The notes beneath the pieces were generated by a model that ran no database searches, had not been told where the DNA came from, and worked only from the letters and a program-made list of their open reading frames with translations. Made by a program: the position numbers and the translations under genes. From the NCBI RefSeq assembly GCF_011305995.1, contig NZ_CP049910.1:1116001-1180000 (forward strand): 64,000 nt of DNA, given 5' to 3'. Every line of letters starts with the position of its first letter. Position 1 is the stretch's first letter. Below, in pieces: positions 15,776-24,300 of the stretch. The stretch is from Diaphorobacter sp. HDW4A. GTDB taxonomy: Bacteria; Pseudomonadota; Gammaproteobacteria; Burkholderiales; Burkholderiaceae_C.

Positions 15776-18700
15776 TCAGGCCAGCGTCATCAGGCTGGCG
15801 TTGCCACCCGCAGCCGCCGTGTTCACGCTGAGCGCGCGCTCCAGCACGAGGCGCTCGAGTGCTACGCGGTCGTCGTTGCCAACATGCGTGACGTTGATGA
15901 TCGCGCCGGGGCGCTGCGCGATCTGTTCGCAGAGCTGCTGGAGCGACGCGTCGTCGCCCGCATGCAGCACCACGTCGAAGTGCACGCTGTCGCGGCTCCA
16001 GTCGCTTGCGAGCACAATGCGCTGCTGTACGGCAGCGGGCAGTTGCGCATGCAGGGTCTGCGCGGTACTGGGCCAGAGAGCGCGCGATCCGACGGCGAGC
16101 ACGGCGCTCAGTTGCACGAGCAAGGCATCGTCATCGGGGGCGATGCAGAGCACTTGCTCGCGCGGCAGCACGCGGTATTCGTTGCGTTCGCCGGTGGGGC
16201 CGGGCAGGGTACAGAGCATGCCTGCGCAGGCCGATTCGGCATGGGCTGCACAGGCGGTGCGTGCGCGGCTGCGTTGGTGCTGTGCGGCCCAGTCGCTCAG
16301 GGCCTGCAGCGGTGCCTGCAGGATGCGCTGTGCGCTGAGGTCGGGCACCTTGGCTGCCGTGCGCGCGAGGGCCGTGCGAGCGGCGCTTGCGGGGTGGCGC
16401 GTCATCAATCGCAGCATGTAGAGCGGGCCGCCCGCCTTGGGGCCCGTGCCCGAGAGGCCTTCGCCGCCGAACGGCTGCACGCCTACGACCGCGCCGACGA
16501 TGTTGCGGTTCACATAGAGGTTGCCGGCCTGCGCGCGTTCGATGACCTTGTTCACCGTTTCGTCGATGCGCGTGTGCAGACCTTGCGTGAGGCCGTAGCC
16601 TGTGCCGTTGATCTGGTCGAGCAACTGATCGAGATTCTCGCGCTCATAGCGCACCAGGTGCAGCACCGGACCGAACACCTCGCGGCCCAGATCGGCGATG
16701 GTGTTCAGGGCGATCAGCGTCGGCTTCACGAAGCTGCCGTTCGCGAGCTCATCCATTTGAACCTGCGGTTGGAAGATCGCGTGGCCCTTGGCGCGCATGT
16801 TTTCGATGTGCGCTTCTATGGTGCCGCGCGCCTCTTCGTCGATCACCGGGCCCATGTCCACCGCCAGGCGCGTGGTGTCGCCCACATGCAGTTCCTGCAT
16901 CGCGCCGCGCAGCATGGTGCTCACACGCTCGGCCACGTCGGCCTGCACGCAGAGCACGCGCAGCGCGGAGCAGCGTTGGCCGGCGCTGTCGAACGCGGAC
17001 GACACAACGTCGACGACCACCTGCTCGACCAGCGCGGACGAGTCGACGATCAGCGCGTTCTGCCCACCGGTTTCAGCGATCAATGGAATCGGCTGGCCGT
17101 GGGCATCGAAACGCTTGGAGAGATTGCGCTGCAGGATGCGCGCGACCTCGGTCGAGCCGGTGAACATCACGCCCATCACGCGGGCATCCCCGACCAGCGC
17201 GGCACCCACGGTCTCACCGCGACCCGGCAGCAGTTGCACCACGGCCTCGGGCACGCCCGCGCGGTGCAGCAGGCGCACGGCGTGGGCGGCGATCAGCGGG
17301 GTCTGCTCGGCAGGCTTGGCGAGCACGGTGTTGCCTGCGGCGAGCGCCGCTGAGACCTGGCCCACGAAGATCGCGAGCGGAAAATTCCAGGGGCTGATGC
17401 AGGTGACCGGGCCGAGCGGCGCATAGCTTGCCGCATCGCTTTGCAGCAGCTCGGCCTGTGCGGCGTAGTAGCGCAGAAAGTCCACGGCCTCGCGCACTTC
17501 GGCGACGGCGTTGGCTGCCGTTTTTCCGGCCTCGCGCATCGTCAGGGCGATGAGCGGTAGCAGCTCGGCTTCCAGCAGATCGGCGGTCTTGCACAGCAGC
17601 GCCGCGCGTTCGGTGGGAGCGGTCGCGGCCCATGCATTTTGAGCGGCCTGAGCGGCCGTCAGCGCGGCGTCGACATCGGCCTCGGTCGCTTCCTGCACCT
17701 GACCGACTAGCTCGCGGCGGTCGGCGGGGTTGGTGACGTTGACGATCTCGCCTTGGCTGCGGCGGCCCGCGATCAGCGGCACTGCATGGGGCGGCTGTGT
17801 GGCGCTTGCGTGCAGCGCGGCATCAATGTCCGCGAGCACGAATTCGCTTGAAAGATCGAGGCCAGCGGAGTTGCGGCGTTCGGTGCCGTAGAGCGCGGGC
17901 GGCAGAGGAATGCGCGGATGGGGCAGGGCGGCCGTGCCTTCCTTCTTCGTGTCGGCATCGACGGTGTCAACCGGATTTTCGATCAGTGACTCGAGTGGCA
18001 GATGGTTGTCGGCCACGCGGTTCACGAACGAGGTGTTGGCGCCGTTTTCCAGCAGGCGGCGCACGAGGTAGGCGAGCAGCGTTTCGTGCGTGCCGACGGG
18101 AGCGTAGACCCGGCAGGGGCGGCCGAGCTTGCCCTTCTGGCTGCCGACGACTTGTTCGTACAGCGGTTCGCCCATGCCGTGCAGGCACTGGAATTCATAT
18201 TGGCCCGGTGCGTAGGTCGCAGGGTCGGCCAGCGTGTAGAGGGTGGCCAGCGTCTGCGCGTTGTGCGTGGCGAACTGCGGATAGACGGCGTCGGGCGCGG
18301 CGAGCAGCTTGCGCGCGCAGGCGATGTAGGACACGTCGGTGTGCGACTTGCGCGTGTAGACCGGGTAGTCGGCCAGGCCGTCGACCTGCGCGCGCTTGAT
18401 CTCGCTGTCCCAGTAGGCGCCCTTGACGAGGCGCACCATCAATCGATGATCGGTGCGGCGCGCCAGATCGATCACGAAATCGATGACGAAGGGGCAGCGT
18501 TTCTGATACGCCTGAATGACGAAGCCGATGCCCTTGAAGCCTCGCAAGGAGGGCTCGTGGCACAGGCGCTCGAGCAGGTCAAGCGAGATCTCAAGGCGGT
18601 CGGCCTCTTCGGCGTCGATGTTCAGGCCGATGTCGTGCTGGCGCGCGAGGTTGGCGAGCTTGAGCACGCGGGGGTACAGCTCGTCCATCACGCGCTGGTG

Positions 18701-19516
18701 CTGCGCGCGGCTGTAGCGCGGGTGCAGGGCGCTGAGCTTGATCGAGATGCCCGGGCCTTCGTAGACGCCGCGCCCGTTGGAGGCCTTGCCGATGGCGTTG
18801 ATTGCGTCCACATAGGACTGCATGTAGCGCTCGGCATCGTCGGCTGTGAGCGCGGCTTCGCCCAGCATGTCGTAGGAATAGCGAAAGCCCTCGGCCTCAA
18901 GCGGCGCGGCGTGCTTGAGCGCCTCGGCAATCGTCTCGCCAGTCACGAACTGCTCGCCCATCATGCGCATGGCCATGTCCACGCCCTTGCGGATCAGCGG
19001 CTCGCCGCCGCGCGCGGTGATGCGGCGCAGGGCGTCTTTGAGTCCGCCCTCGCTGTGCGTTCCCACCAGCTTGCCGGTGATGAGCAGGCCCCAGGTGGCG
19101 GCGTTCACGAACAGCGACGGACTCTTGCCCAGATGGCGGTCCCAGTCGCCGTTGCTGATCTTGTCGCGGATCAGCGCGTCGCGCGTGGCAGCGTCGGGAA
19201 TGCGCAGTAGCGCCTCGGCCAGACACATCAGCGCTACACCCTCCTGTGATGACAGCGCGAACTCCTGCAGCAACCCCTGCACGATGCCCGCACGGCCTTG
19301 GTCGGACTTGCGTTCGCGCAGATTGCGCGCCAACTGCAGCGCGAGGTCGTGCACTGCTCCCTGCTTGTCAGCAGGCACGCGCGCCATGGTGAGCAGCGGG
19401 GCGATGGCCTCGGGCTCGTCGATGCGGCAGGCGGCGGTGATGGCCTGACGCAGGGCGTCATCGTGCTGGACGCGGGGGGCGAAGGCCGGGTGAGCAGAGG
19501 CTGGGGCAGTGTTCAT
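15776..19516 (-). CDS. putA: Bifunctional proline dehydrogenase / 1-pyrroline-5-carboxylate dehydrogenase, PutA
   Basis: PutA oxidises proline to glutamate in two steps, passing electrons from FAD to the quinone pool and then using NAD. The 1246-residue protein has an N-terminal helical arm, a proline dehydrogenase barrel (about residues 150-480, with YEGPGISIKLSALHPRY and RLVKGAYWDSEIK), and an aldehyde dehydrogenase domain (about 560-1050). The latter contains the catalytic region LIAETGGQNALIVDSS and Cys in DSAGQRCSALRVL. A C-terminal domain follows, as in long PutA types. The N-terminus lacks the ribbon-helix-helix DNA-binding domain of trifunctional PutA, so control probably comes from the divergent Lrp-type regulator at 19636. 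Confidence 0.97.
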   Translation of the reverse strand: MNTAPASAHPAFAPRVQHDDALRQAITAACRIDEPEAIAPLLTMARVPADKQGAVHDLALQLARNLRERKSDQGRAGIVQGLLQEFALSSQEGVALMCLAEALLRIPDAATRDALIRDKISNGDWDRHLGKSPSLFVNAATWGLLITGKLVGTHSEGGLKDALRRITARGGEPLIRKGVDMAMRMMGEQFVTGETIAEALKHAAPLEAEGFRYSYDMLGEAALTADDAERYMQSYVDAINAIGKASNGRGVYEGPGISIKLSALHPRYSRAQHQRVMDELYPRVLKLANLARQHDIGLNIDAEEADRLEISLDLLERLCHEPSLRGFKGIGFVIQAYQKRCPFVIDFVIDLARRTDHRLMVRLVKGAYWDSEIKRAQVDGLADYPVYTRKSHTDVSYIACARKLLAAPDAVYPQFATHNAQTLATLYTLADPATYAPGQYEFQCLHGMGEPLYEQVVGSQKGKLGRPCRVYAPVGTHETLLAYLVRRLLENGANTSFVNRVADNHLPLESLIENPVDTVDADTKKEGTAALPHPRIPLPPALYGTERRNSAGLDLSSEFVLADIDAALHASATQPPHAVPLIAGRRSQGEIVNVTNPADRRELVGQVQEATEADVDAALTAAQAAQNAWAATAPTERAALLCKTADLLEAELLPLIALTMREAGKTAANAVAEVREAVDFLRYYAAQAELLQSDAASYAPLGPVTCISPWNFPLAIFVGQVSAALAAGNTVLAKPAEQTPLIAAHAVRLLHRAGVPEAVVQLLPGRGETVGAALVGDARVMGVMFTGSTEVARILQRNLSKRFDAHGQPIPLIAETGGQNALIVDSSALVEQVVVDVVSSAFDSAGQRCSALRVLCVQADVAERVSTMLRGAMQELHVGDTTRLAVDMGPVIDEEARGTIEAHIENMRAKGHAIFQPQVQMDELANGSFVKPTLIALNTIADLGREVFGPVLHLVRYERENLDQLLDQINGTGYGLTQGLHTRIDETVNKVIERAQAGNLYVNRNIVGAVVGVQPFGGEGLSGTGPKAGGPLYMLRLMTRHPASAARTALARTAAKVPDLSAQRILQAPLQALSDWAAQHQRSRARTACAAHAESACAGMLCTLPGPTGERNEYRVLPREQVLCIAPDDDALLVQLSAVLAVGSRALWPSTAQTLHAQLPAAVQQRIVLASDWSRDSVHFDVVLHAGDDASLQQLCEQIAQRPGAIINVTHVGNDDRVALERLVLERALSVNTAAAGGNASLMTLA

Positions 19517-19635
19517 GGTGTGCGGTGAGTGGCTGAATTTCAGTATGTGGCGATCATCTCGGTTTTGCGACAGAATTAATGTTCAAAATATGAGGGTTGA
19601 TAGCGAATGATTCAATTCGAAAAAGGATTTTTGTA
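19517..19635. promoter_or_regulatory. Divergent putA / Lrp-type regulator promoter region
   Basis: This short AT-rich gap (about 120 bp) separates the 5' ends of putA and its regulator. It contains A/T-rich half-sites around 19570-19600 (for example AGAATTAATGTTCAA) of the kind bound by Lrp-family proteins. No exact operator can be assigned by eye. Confidence 0.45.
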
Positions 19636-20100
19636 GTGGAAATAGACAGGATTGACAGAAAGATATTGAATATCCTCCAGCGGGATGGCCGAATCGCCAA
19701 CCTCAAGCTCGCCGAGGAGGTGACGCTGTCGCCCACCGCCGTGCTGGCGCGGGTGCAGCGGCTCACGCGCGACGGCTACATCCTCGGCTACGAGGCGCGG
19801 CTCAATCCGTTGCTGCTGGGTGCGGGCATGCTGGTGTTCGTCGAGGTGCTGCTCGACCGGACCACGCCCCATGTGTTCGAGCAGTTCAACGCAGCGGTGC
19901 AGACGCGCTTGGAAATCATGGAGTGCCACATGGTCGCGGGCGGTTTTGATTACCTGCTCAAGACCCGGCAGGCCGACATGGAGGCCTATCGCCGCTTCGC
20001 GGGCGAGGTGCTCTGGCAGCTCCCTGGCGTGCGCGAGACGCGGACCTACGCGGTCATGGAGGAGGTGAAGAACTCCACTCATCTGCATGTTGGTACGTGA
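19636..20100 (+). CDS. Lrp/AsnC-family regulator, probable PutR activator of putA
   Basis: The GTG at 19636, preceded by AAGGAT at 19623-19628, gives the usual family beginning (MEIDRIDRKILNILQRDGRI); an in-frame ATG at 19597 would add 13 residues. The 154-residue protein has the Lrp winged helix (LAEEVTLSPTAVLARVQRL) followed by the ligand-binding RAM domain (MECHMVAGGFDYLLKTRQAD). Divergence from putA matches the putA-putR arrangement in other proteobacteria, where the regulator activates proline use in response to proline. That role is inferred from position. Confidence 0.9.
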   Translation: MEIDRIDRKILNILQRDGRIANLKLAEEVTLSPTAVLARVQRLTRDGYILGYEARLNPLLLGAGMLVFVEVLLDRTTPHVFEQFNAAVQTRLEIMECHMVAGGFDYLLKTRQADMEAYRRFAGEVLWQLPGVRETRTYAVMEEVKNSTHLHVGT

Positions 20101-20204
20101 CGATGCAGAACTAGTTGAAAACCGCTATGGCTTTTGCGAGCCAAGTAGCAATAATGGAATGCATGACGGCACACCGATGCCGAATAGTTCGAAGGGAGAG
20201 CGAT

Positions 20205-20540
20205 ATGACCAAGTCTTCAATTTCGCGCGCTGGCGGCCTGTTCGCGGCGGCATTGCTTTGCGTTCTGTCGACATCTCAGGCGCAAGCGGCTTGCTATGAA
20301 CTTTACAGTGCTAAAAGCGAGCTGCTCTATCGCTCCACACAATCTCCGGTGGACCTTTCACGACCGCTGCACCAGACGGTTCCCGCGGTCGCACCGGGCG
20401 CCAAGCTGGTCTTCACGCCCAACAGTCAGGGCTGCGAGATCGACTTCAACAAGCTGCAACCGCAGGCCATCGTCGAGATTGAGGGGGATGGCTTTCGCAC
20501 CATGAGCCCGCGAAACCCGCGTCGCGCCGGCCGCAGTTGA
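20205..20540 (+). CDS. Small secreted protein, paralogue of the gene at 11089
   Basis: Start at ATG 20205, after AAGGGAGAG (20192-20200), gives a signal peptide (MTKSSISRAGGLFAAALLCVLSTSQAQA). The 111-residue protein has the domain CYELYSAKSELLYRSTQSPVDLSRPL followed by LVFTPNSQGCEIDF. This matches the domain in the 94-residue protein at 11089, including both cysteines and the STQSPVDL core. The C-terminus is an added basic tail (RNPRRAGRS). Function unknown. A longer reading from 20115 lacks an export signal. Confidence 0.82.
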   Translation: MTKSSISRAGGLFAAALLCVLSTSQAQAACYELYSAKSELLYRSTQSPVDLSRPLHQTVPAVAPGAKLVFTPNSQGCEIDFNKLQPQAIVEIEGDGFRTMSPRNPRRAGRS

Positions 20541-20778
20541 ATGACTTAGTCGTCGTGTTTTGTAACTTCTGAACGACACGGCAGATGTGTTTCTCGAGCT
20601 ATTGCAAACGGATACATCCTGTCTATCTCGCGCTCTGCAACTTTCAGACACAACAATTGTCAAAGATCATGACATCCTGAACGGCATGTCGCGCGTTATG
20701 GAGTGAGAACCCCAACGCCGAAGTCGGTGAGCGCCAGTGAAATCCTTCCGCTCTCACCATTGTTTCAAGGAGAATTTC
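20541..20778. other. Intergenic region, no gene seen
   Basis: This 238-bp gap precedes the Pro/Tyr-rich secreted protein gene and must contain its promoter. I find no open reading frame with a ribosome site, no palindrome longer than about 6 bp and no RNA gene. Confidence 0.5.
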
Positions 20779-21135
20779 ATGATCCAAAGTCGCTCTCTGT
20801 ACGCTCTGGCTGCCAGTGCGAGCTTGGCTCTGGCAATGTTGACAGCTGCTGGTACTGCGCAGGCGCACGGTGGTGTGTCTTGGTCTGTCGGCATTGGCGT
20901 CCCCGGCGTGGCCGTGGGCGTCGCAGCACCACAGCCTTATTACTACGCACCGCCTCCGGCGTACTACGCGCCCCAACCTGTCTATGTTCCGCAGCCACCT
21001 CCGGTGTATTACCGTCCTGCGCGACCGGTTTATTACGCCCCGCCGGTCGTGGTGGCACCTCCTGCCGTCTACTACGGTGGTGGGTATCGTGGTGGTCATC
21101 GTCATCACCACCATCGCGACCGCAATTGGCGCTGA
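20779..21135 (+). CDS. Secreted Pro/Tyr-rich, His-tailed protein
   Basis: The ATG at 20779 follows AAGGAGA (20767-20773) and begins a signal peptide (MIQSRSLYALAASASLALAMLTAAGTAQA). The mature part of the 118-residue protein has a short Gly/Val segment and then repeated PPxYY and PVYY units, ending in GGGYRGGHRHHHHRDRNWR. Low-complexity exported proteins of this kind are common in Burkholderiales; the His cluster could bind metal and the Tyr/Pro repeats suggest an extended envelope-associated structure. A specific function is not known. It is followed by a hairpin terminator. Confidence 0.85.
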   Translation: MIQSRSLYALAASASLALAMLTAAGTAQAHGGVSWSVGIGVPGVAVGVAAPQPYYYAPPPAYYAPQPVYVPQPPPVYYRPARPVYYAPPVVVAPPAVYYGGGYRGGHRHHHHRDRNWR

Positions 21136-21167
21136 GATACTGCGCTGATATCTGCGTTTTGCGTGCG

Positions 21168-21190
21168 AACGGCCCGTTGGGGCCGTTTTT
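21168..21190 (+). terminator. Rho-independent terminator
   Basis: AACGGCCC (21168-21175) pairs with GGGCCGTT (21180-21187) around a short GTTG loop and is followed by a T run. It closes the Pro/Tyr-rich gene and separates it from aroQ. Confidence 0.85.
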
Positions 21191-21290
21191 CGTTTTGGGA
21201 GAACGATAATCACCATTGACAGCCCGCGTCTGGCAAGTACTTCCTGAAGGTGCGGGTGCGGCGATTTCTCCTCAGCATCAGAAGAACACC

Positions 21291-21743
21291 ATGACCCCAA
21301 GCGTTTTTGTCCTCAACGGCCCCAACCTCAACCTGCTCGGCACGCGTGAACCGGCGGTCTATGGATCGCAGACGCTGGCGGATGTCGAAAAGATCTGCGC
21401 GACTGCCTGTCAGCGCCACGGCTTCGATCTGGTGTTTCGCCAGAGCAATCACGAGGGCGACCTCGTCGACTGGATCCACGAGGCAGGCCGCCTGCATGCC
21501 GAGGGCAAGCTGCGCGGCCTGGTGTTCAATGCTGCGGCCTACACGCACACGAGCGTGGCGCTGCTCGATGCGGTGAAGGGCACGGGCGTGCCGATGATCG
21601 AGCTGCACATCAGCAATGTGCACGCGCGTGAGGCCTTCCGCCACCACTCCTATCTTTCTGCCGCCGCCAAGGCGGTGATGTGCGGCTTTGGCGTGGCGGG
21701 CTACGGTCTGGCAATCGACGCGATGGCCGGATGGAAGGCGTGA
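21291..21743 (+). CDS. aroQ: Type II 3-dehydroquinate dehydratase
   Basis: This enzyme dehydrates 3-dehydroquinate to 3-dehydroshikimate in aromatic amino acid biosynthesis. The 150-residue length and the motifs [13 protein letters not shown] (with the catalytic Tyr in the following flexible loop, AVYGS), FRQSNHEG and [15 protein letters not shown] are all diagnostic of the dodecameric type II family. The start at ATG 21291 gives the usual N-terminus; a longer frame upstream has no support. An alpha/beta hydrolase gene starts 5 bp after its stop, so the two may be cotranscribed. Confidence 0.97.
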   Translation: MTPSVFVLNGPNLNLLGTREPAVYGSQTLADVEKICATACQRHGFDLVFRQSNHEGDLVDWIHEAGRLHAEGKLRGLVFNAAAYTHTSVALLDAVKGTGVPMIELHISNVHAREAFRHHSYLSAAAKAVMCGFGVAGYGLAIDAMAGWKA

Positions 21744-21748
21744 GCGCC

Positions 21749-22630
21749 ATGTCAGAGGAAGTTCTCGCACAGTTGCCGCCGCCCGCATCGGCAGCTCCGC
21801 TGGAAGCGTCGGCCACGGTGTACCGCACAGCAAGTACCAATGGCGATATCGTCTGGCATGTATGGGGCGAGCTGGCCGAGGGTGATCTGCCGCTGGTGCT
21901 GTTCCATGGCGGCAGCGGCAGCTGGATGCACTGGATCCGCAACATCGCCGATCTGGTCGCCGCAGGCCGGCAGGTCTGGGCGGTCGATCTACCGGGCTTT
22001 GGCGACTCGGCCGCGCCGGAAGTCGGCAGCGACGCGGACGCCATCATCGAGCCGCTGTGCGAGAGCATGCGCGAGCTGTTTGGTCTGCAGCAGTGCGATC
22101 TGGTCGGTTTCTCGTTCGGCGGGATGACGGCGGGCATGCTACTCGCTGCGCATCCCGAACTGGCGCGTCAACTCGTGCTGGTAGGCGCGCCCGCAATGGG
22201 TGTGGTGCCCAAGCGGCAGTTCGAGCTTAAAGCCTGGCGTCACCTGTCGCCCGAAAAGCAGCTCGACGTGCACCGCTTCAACCTCGGCGCGTTGATGCTG
22301 TTGGACCATGCGCTGATCGAGGGCGAGGCCCTGCAGGTGCATGTCGCCAACGTAGTGCGCGACCGCATGCAGCGGCGTCGCTTGGCGCACACCGACATCC
22401 TCGCTCGCTCGCTGCCGCAGGTGAGCTGTCCGGTGCATGCCATCTACGGCGCGCAGGACGCGCTCTACAAGGCATGGATCGCTGCGTTGGAGCAGGCTTA
22501 CGCCACAGCGGCACCGGATTTTCGCGGCTTTGCGCTGGTTCCCGATTGCGGACATTGGGTGCAGTTTGAGCGCCCCAAGGCGTTTCTCGACGCCTTGCTA
22601 GCGGCCTTGAAAGACGGCGAGGGCGCGTGA
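21749..22630 (+). CDS. Alpha/beta hydrolase
   Basis: This 293-residue enzyme (an alternative ATG at 21731 would add six residues) shows the alpha/beta hydrolase plan: an oxyanion region FHGGSGSWMHW, the nucleophile elbow GFSFGGMTAG with Ser as nucleophile, an acid region (IYGAQDALYK) and a catalytic His in DCGHWVQFERP. This resembles meta-cleavage product hydrolases and related esterases, but the substrate cannot be named. Its stop overlaps the start of arfB (TGATG), and it follows aroQ closely, forming a three-gene transcript. Confidence 0.9.
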   Translation: MSEEVLAQLPPPASAAPLEASATVYRTASTNGDIVWHVWGELAEGDLPLVLFHGGSGSWMHWIRNIADLVAAGRQVWAVDLPGFGDSAAPEVGSDADAIIEPLCESMRELFGLQQCDLVGFSFGGMTAGMLLAAHPELARQLVLVGAPAMGVVPKRQFELKAWRHLSPEKQLDVHRFNLGALMLLDHALIEGEALQVHVANVVRDRMQRRRLAHTDILARSLPQVSCPVHAIYGAQDALYKAWIAALEQAYATAAPDFRGFALVPDCGHWVQFERPKAFLDALLAALKDGEGA

Positions 22631-23049
22631 TGAGCGCGATGGGCATGACACCGCAGGTCGACGAACGCGAGGTGGAGTTCCGTTTTATCCGTGCGCAGGG
22701 TGCGGGCGGGCAGAACGTCAACAAGGTCTCGAGCGCTGTGCATCTGCGCTTCGACGTGTCCGCATCGTCGCTGCCCGATGAGATCAAGGAGCGACTGCTC
22801 GCACTCAGCGATCAGCGGCTCACGCAGGACGGCGTCATCGTCATCAAGGCCCAGCAGCACCGCACGCAAGAAGCCAACCGCATCGACGGCCTGCAGCGCC
22901 TGCAGGAGATCGTCGACAGCGTGGCCGTTGTGCGCCGTGCCCGTCGTGCGACCAAGCCGACTTGGGGCTCGCAGCAGCGCAGGCTGCAGAGCAAGACGCA
23001 GCGCTCAAGTGTCAAGGCACAGCGCGGACGCGTCAGGGGCTCGGACTGA
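22630..23049 (+). CDS. arfB: Alternative ribosome-rescue factor / peptidyl-tRNA hydrolase ArfB
   Basis: ArfB releases stalled ribosomes by hydrolysing peptidyl-tRNA. The 139-residue protein contains the GGQ catalytic motif (RAQGAGGQNVNKVSSAVHLRF), lacks a stop-codon-reading domain as expected, and has the long basic C-terminal tail that enters the mRNA channel (TWGSQQRRLQSKTQRSSVKAQRG). The ATG at 22630 overlaps the preceding stop codon. It converges directly on the Bug protein gene. Confidence 0.95.
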   Translation: MSAMGMTPQVDEREVEFRFIRAQGAGGQNVNKVSSAVHLRFDVSASSLPDEIKERLLALSDQRLTQDGVIVIKAQQHRTQEANRIDGLQRLQEIVDSVAVVRRARRATKPTWGSQQRRLQSKTQRSSVKAQRGRVRGSD

Positions 23050-24033
23050 TCACGAGCCTGCCCTGATGTTGGCGTCGCGAATCACCTGCGCATAGCGATC
23101 CACCTCCAACTTGAGCAGCTTCTGGAACTGATCTGGCGTGCCGCCAAATCCATCGACGCCGAGATGAGCAGTTTTCTTCTTGAGCGCCTGGTCGTGGACG
23201 ATCTCGTTCATGTGCCGGTTCAGCAGCGCCACGATGTGCGGGGGAATTCCCTTGGGCGCAATCATCCCGTGCCATGCGACCACGTCGTAGCCCGGCACGC
23301 CGGCCTCGGCAACGGTGGGGACGTCGGGAAAAGCACTGAGCCGATGCGGCGTGCCCACTGCCAGCGCGCGCAGCTTGCCAGCCGCCACATGCTGCATGAT
23401 GGCCTCGGTTCCGCCGAACATCATGTCTACGGTGCCCGCGAGCAGGTCGGCCAGTCCGGGTCCGGTGCCGCGATAGGGGATGTGCTTGGCCTTCACCTTG
23501 GCAAGGCCGAGCATGTATTCGGTGACGACCTGCAGATGCCCGCCCTGGCCGCTGGATGCATACGAGATTTCGCCGGGCCGGGCGCGCATCATCTCGATCA
23601 GCTCCGCGAGATTCTTCGCTGGAAACTTGGCGTTGACCGCGAGCACATAGCCGCTTTCGGTGAGCTGGATGATCGGCGTGATGTCCTGAACCGGGTCGAA
23701 GTCGAGCTTGTACAGGCTGGGGTTGACCACGTAACTGCCCGAAATCACCAGCAGCGTGTATCCGTCAGGGGCTGATTTGAGCGCCAGGTTGGTGCCGATG
23801 GTGGAGGCCGCTCCCGGCTTGTTTTCCACGATGACGGGTTGCCCGATGCGTTCTGCGAGGGCCGTGCTGTAGATGCGCGCAGAAAAATCCGTGCCGCCAC
23901 CGGGTGCGAACGGGACGATGATCTTGATGGGCCGGTCGGGATAGGCCTTGGGCTGGGCCATCGGGTTCGAAGAAAAGAGTCCACCAGCGGCGGCCGCCGT
24001 CGCCCCGATGAATTCACGCCTGTTGATCGCCAT
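23050..24033 (-). CDS. Bug/TctC-family periplasmic solute-binding protein (Tat-type signal)
   Basis: This 327-residue protein begins at ATG 24033 with MAINRREFIGATAAAAGG, an RR-containing leader of twin-arginine type. The mature part shows the Bug family phrases YPDRPIKIIVPFAPGGGTDFSARI, GQPVIVENKPGA and APDGYTLL. Bug proteins bind carboxylated or amide solutes in the periplasm and usually work with TctAB membrane proteins, which are absent here. It is the last gene of the minus-strand arm of the catabolic cluster, separated by 267 bp that contain a copy of the 19-bp shared site. The ligand is unknown. Confidence 0.93.
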   Translation of the reverse strand: MAINRREFIGATAAAAGGLFSSNPMAQPKAYPDRPIKIIVPFAPGGGTDFSARIYSTALAERIGQPVIVENKPGAASTIGTNLALKSAPDGYTLLVISGSYVVNPSLYKLDFDPVQDITPIIQLTESGYVLAVNAKFPAKNLAELIEMMRARPGEISYASSGQGGHLQVVTEYMLGLAKVKAKHIPYRGTGPGLADLLAGTVDMMFGGTEAIMQHVAAGKLRALAVGTPHRLSAFPDVPTVAEAGVPGYDVVAWHGMIAPKGIPPHIVALLNRHMNEIVHDQALKKKTAHLGVDGFGGTPDQFQKLLKLEVDRYAQVIRDANIRAGS

Positions 24034-24157
24034 GGATTTGCTCCTTGCATGCCTTGTCGTTGTCATTCGCAAAGCACTTGTCTTGAAACAAGAATTTGCT
24101 CGAAATCAAATTCTGGCGAGACAGGAGATCGCCCACAAATTGCCGGTGTCAATTCAT

Positions 24158-24176
24158 TTATTCATGTGCGCAATGA
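24158..24176. promoter_or_regulatory. 19-bp shared site, third and weakest copy (TTATTC-N7-CAATGA)
   Basis: This copy lies 125-143 bp upstream of the Bug gene starting at 24033. It keeps TTATTC and CAAT with the same 7-bp spacer as the copies at 29114 and 34883 but ends in GA where they have AA. It may be the binding site of the LysR regulator at 33935. Confidence 0.45.
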
Positions 24177-24300
24177 CTGGTCGAGGTGTCTGCGCGCGGC
24201 GGCAATGAAGCGCAGATGGAGCGGAAATGGCCAAGCCCGCGACCGATGGATCGCGGGCCCGAGTTGTGAAGGCCGTCGAGCGATGGCGCGAGGTTTGAGC

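Noticed and set aside
15749..17353. Plus-strand frame of 534 codons
   Set aside because: It is antisense to the aldehyde dehydrogenase part of putA; composition is His/Arg/Ala-rich as expected for a high-GC shadow frame.
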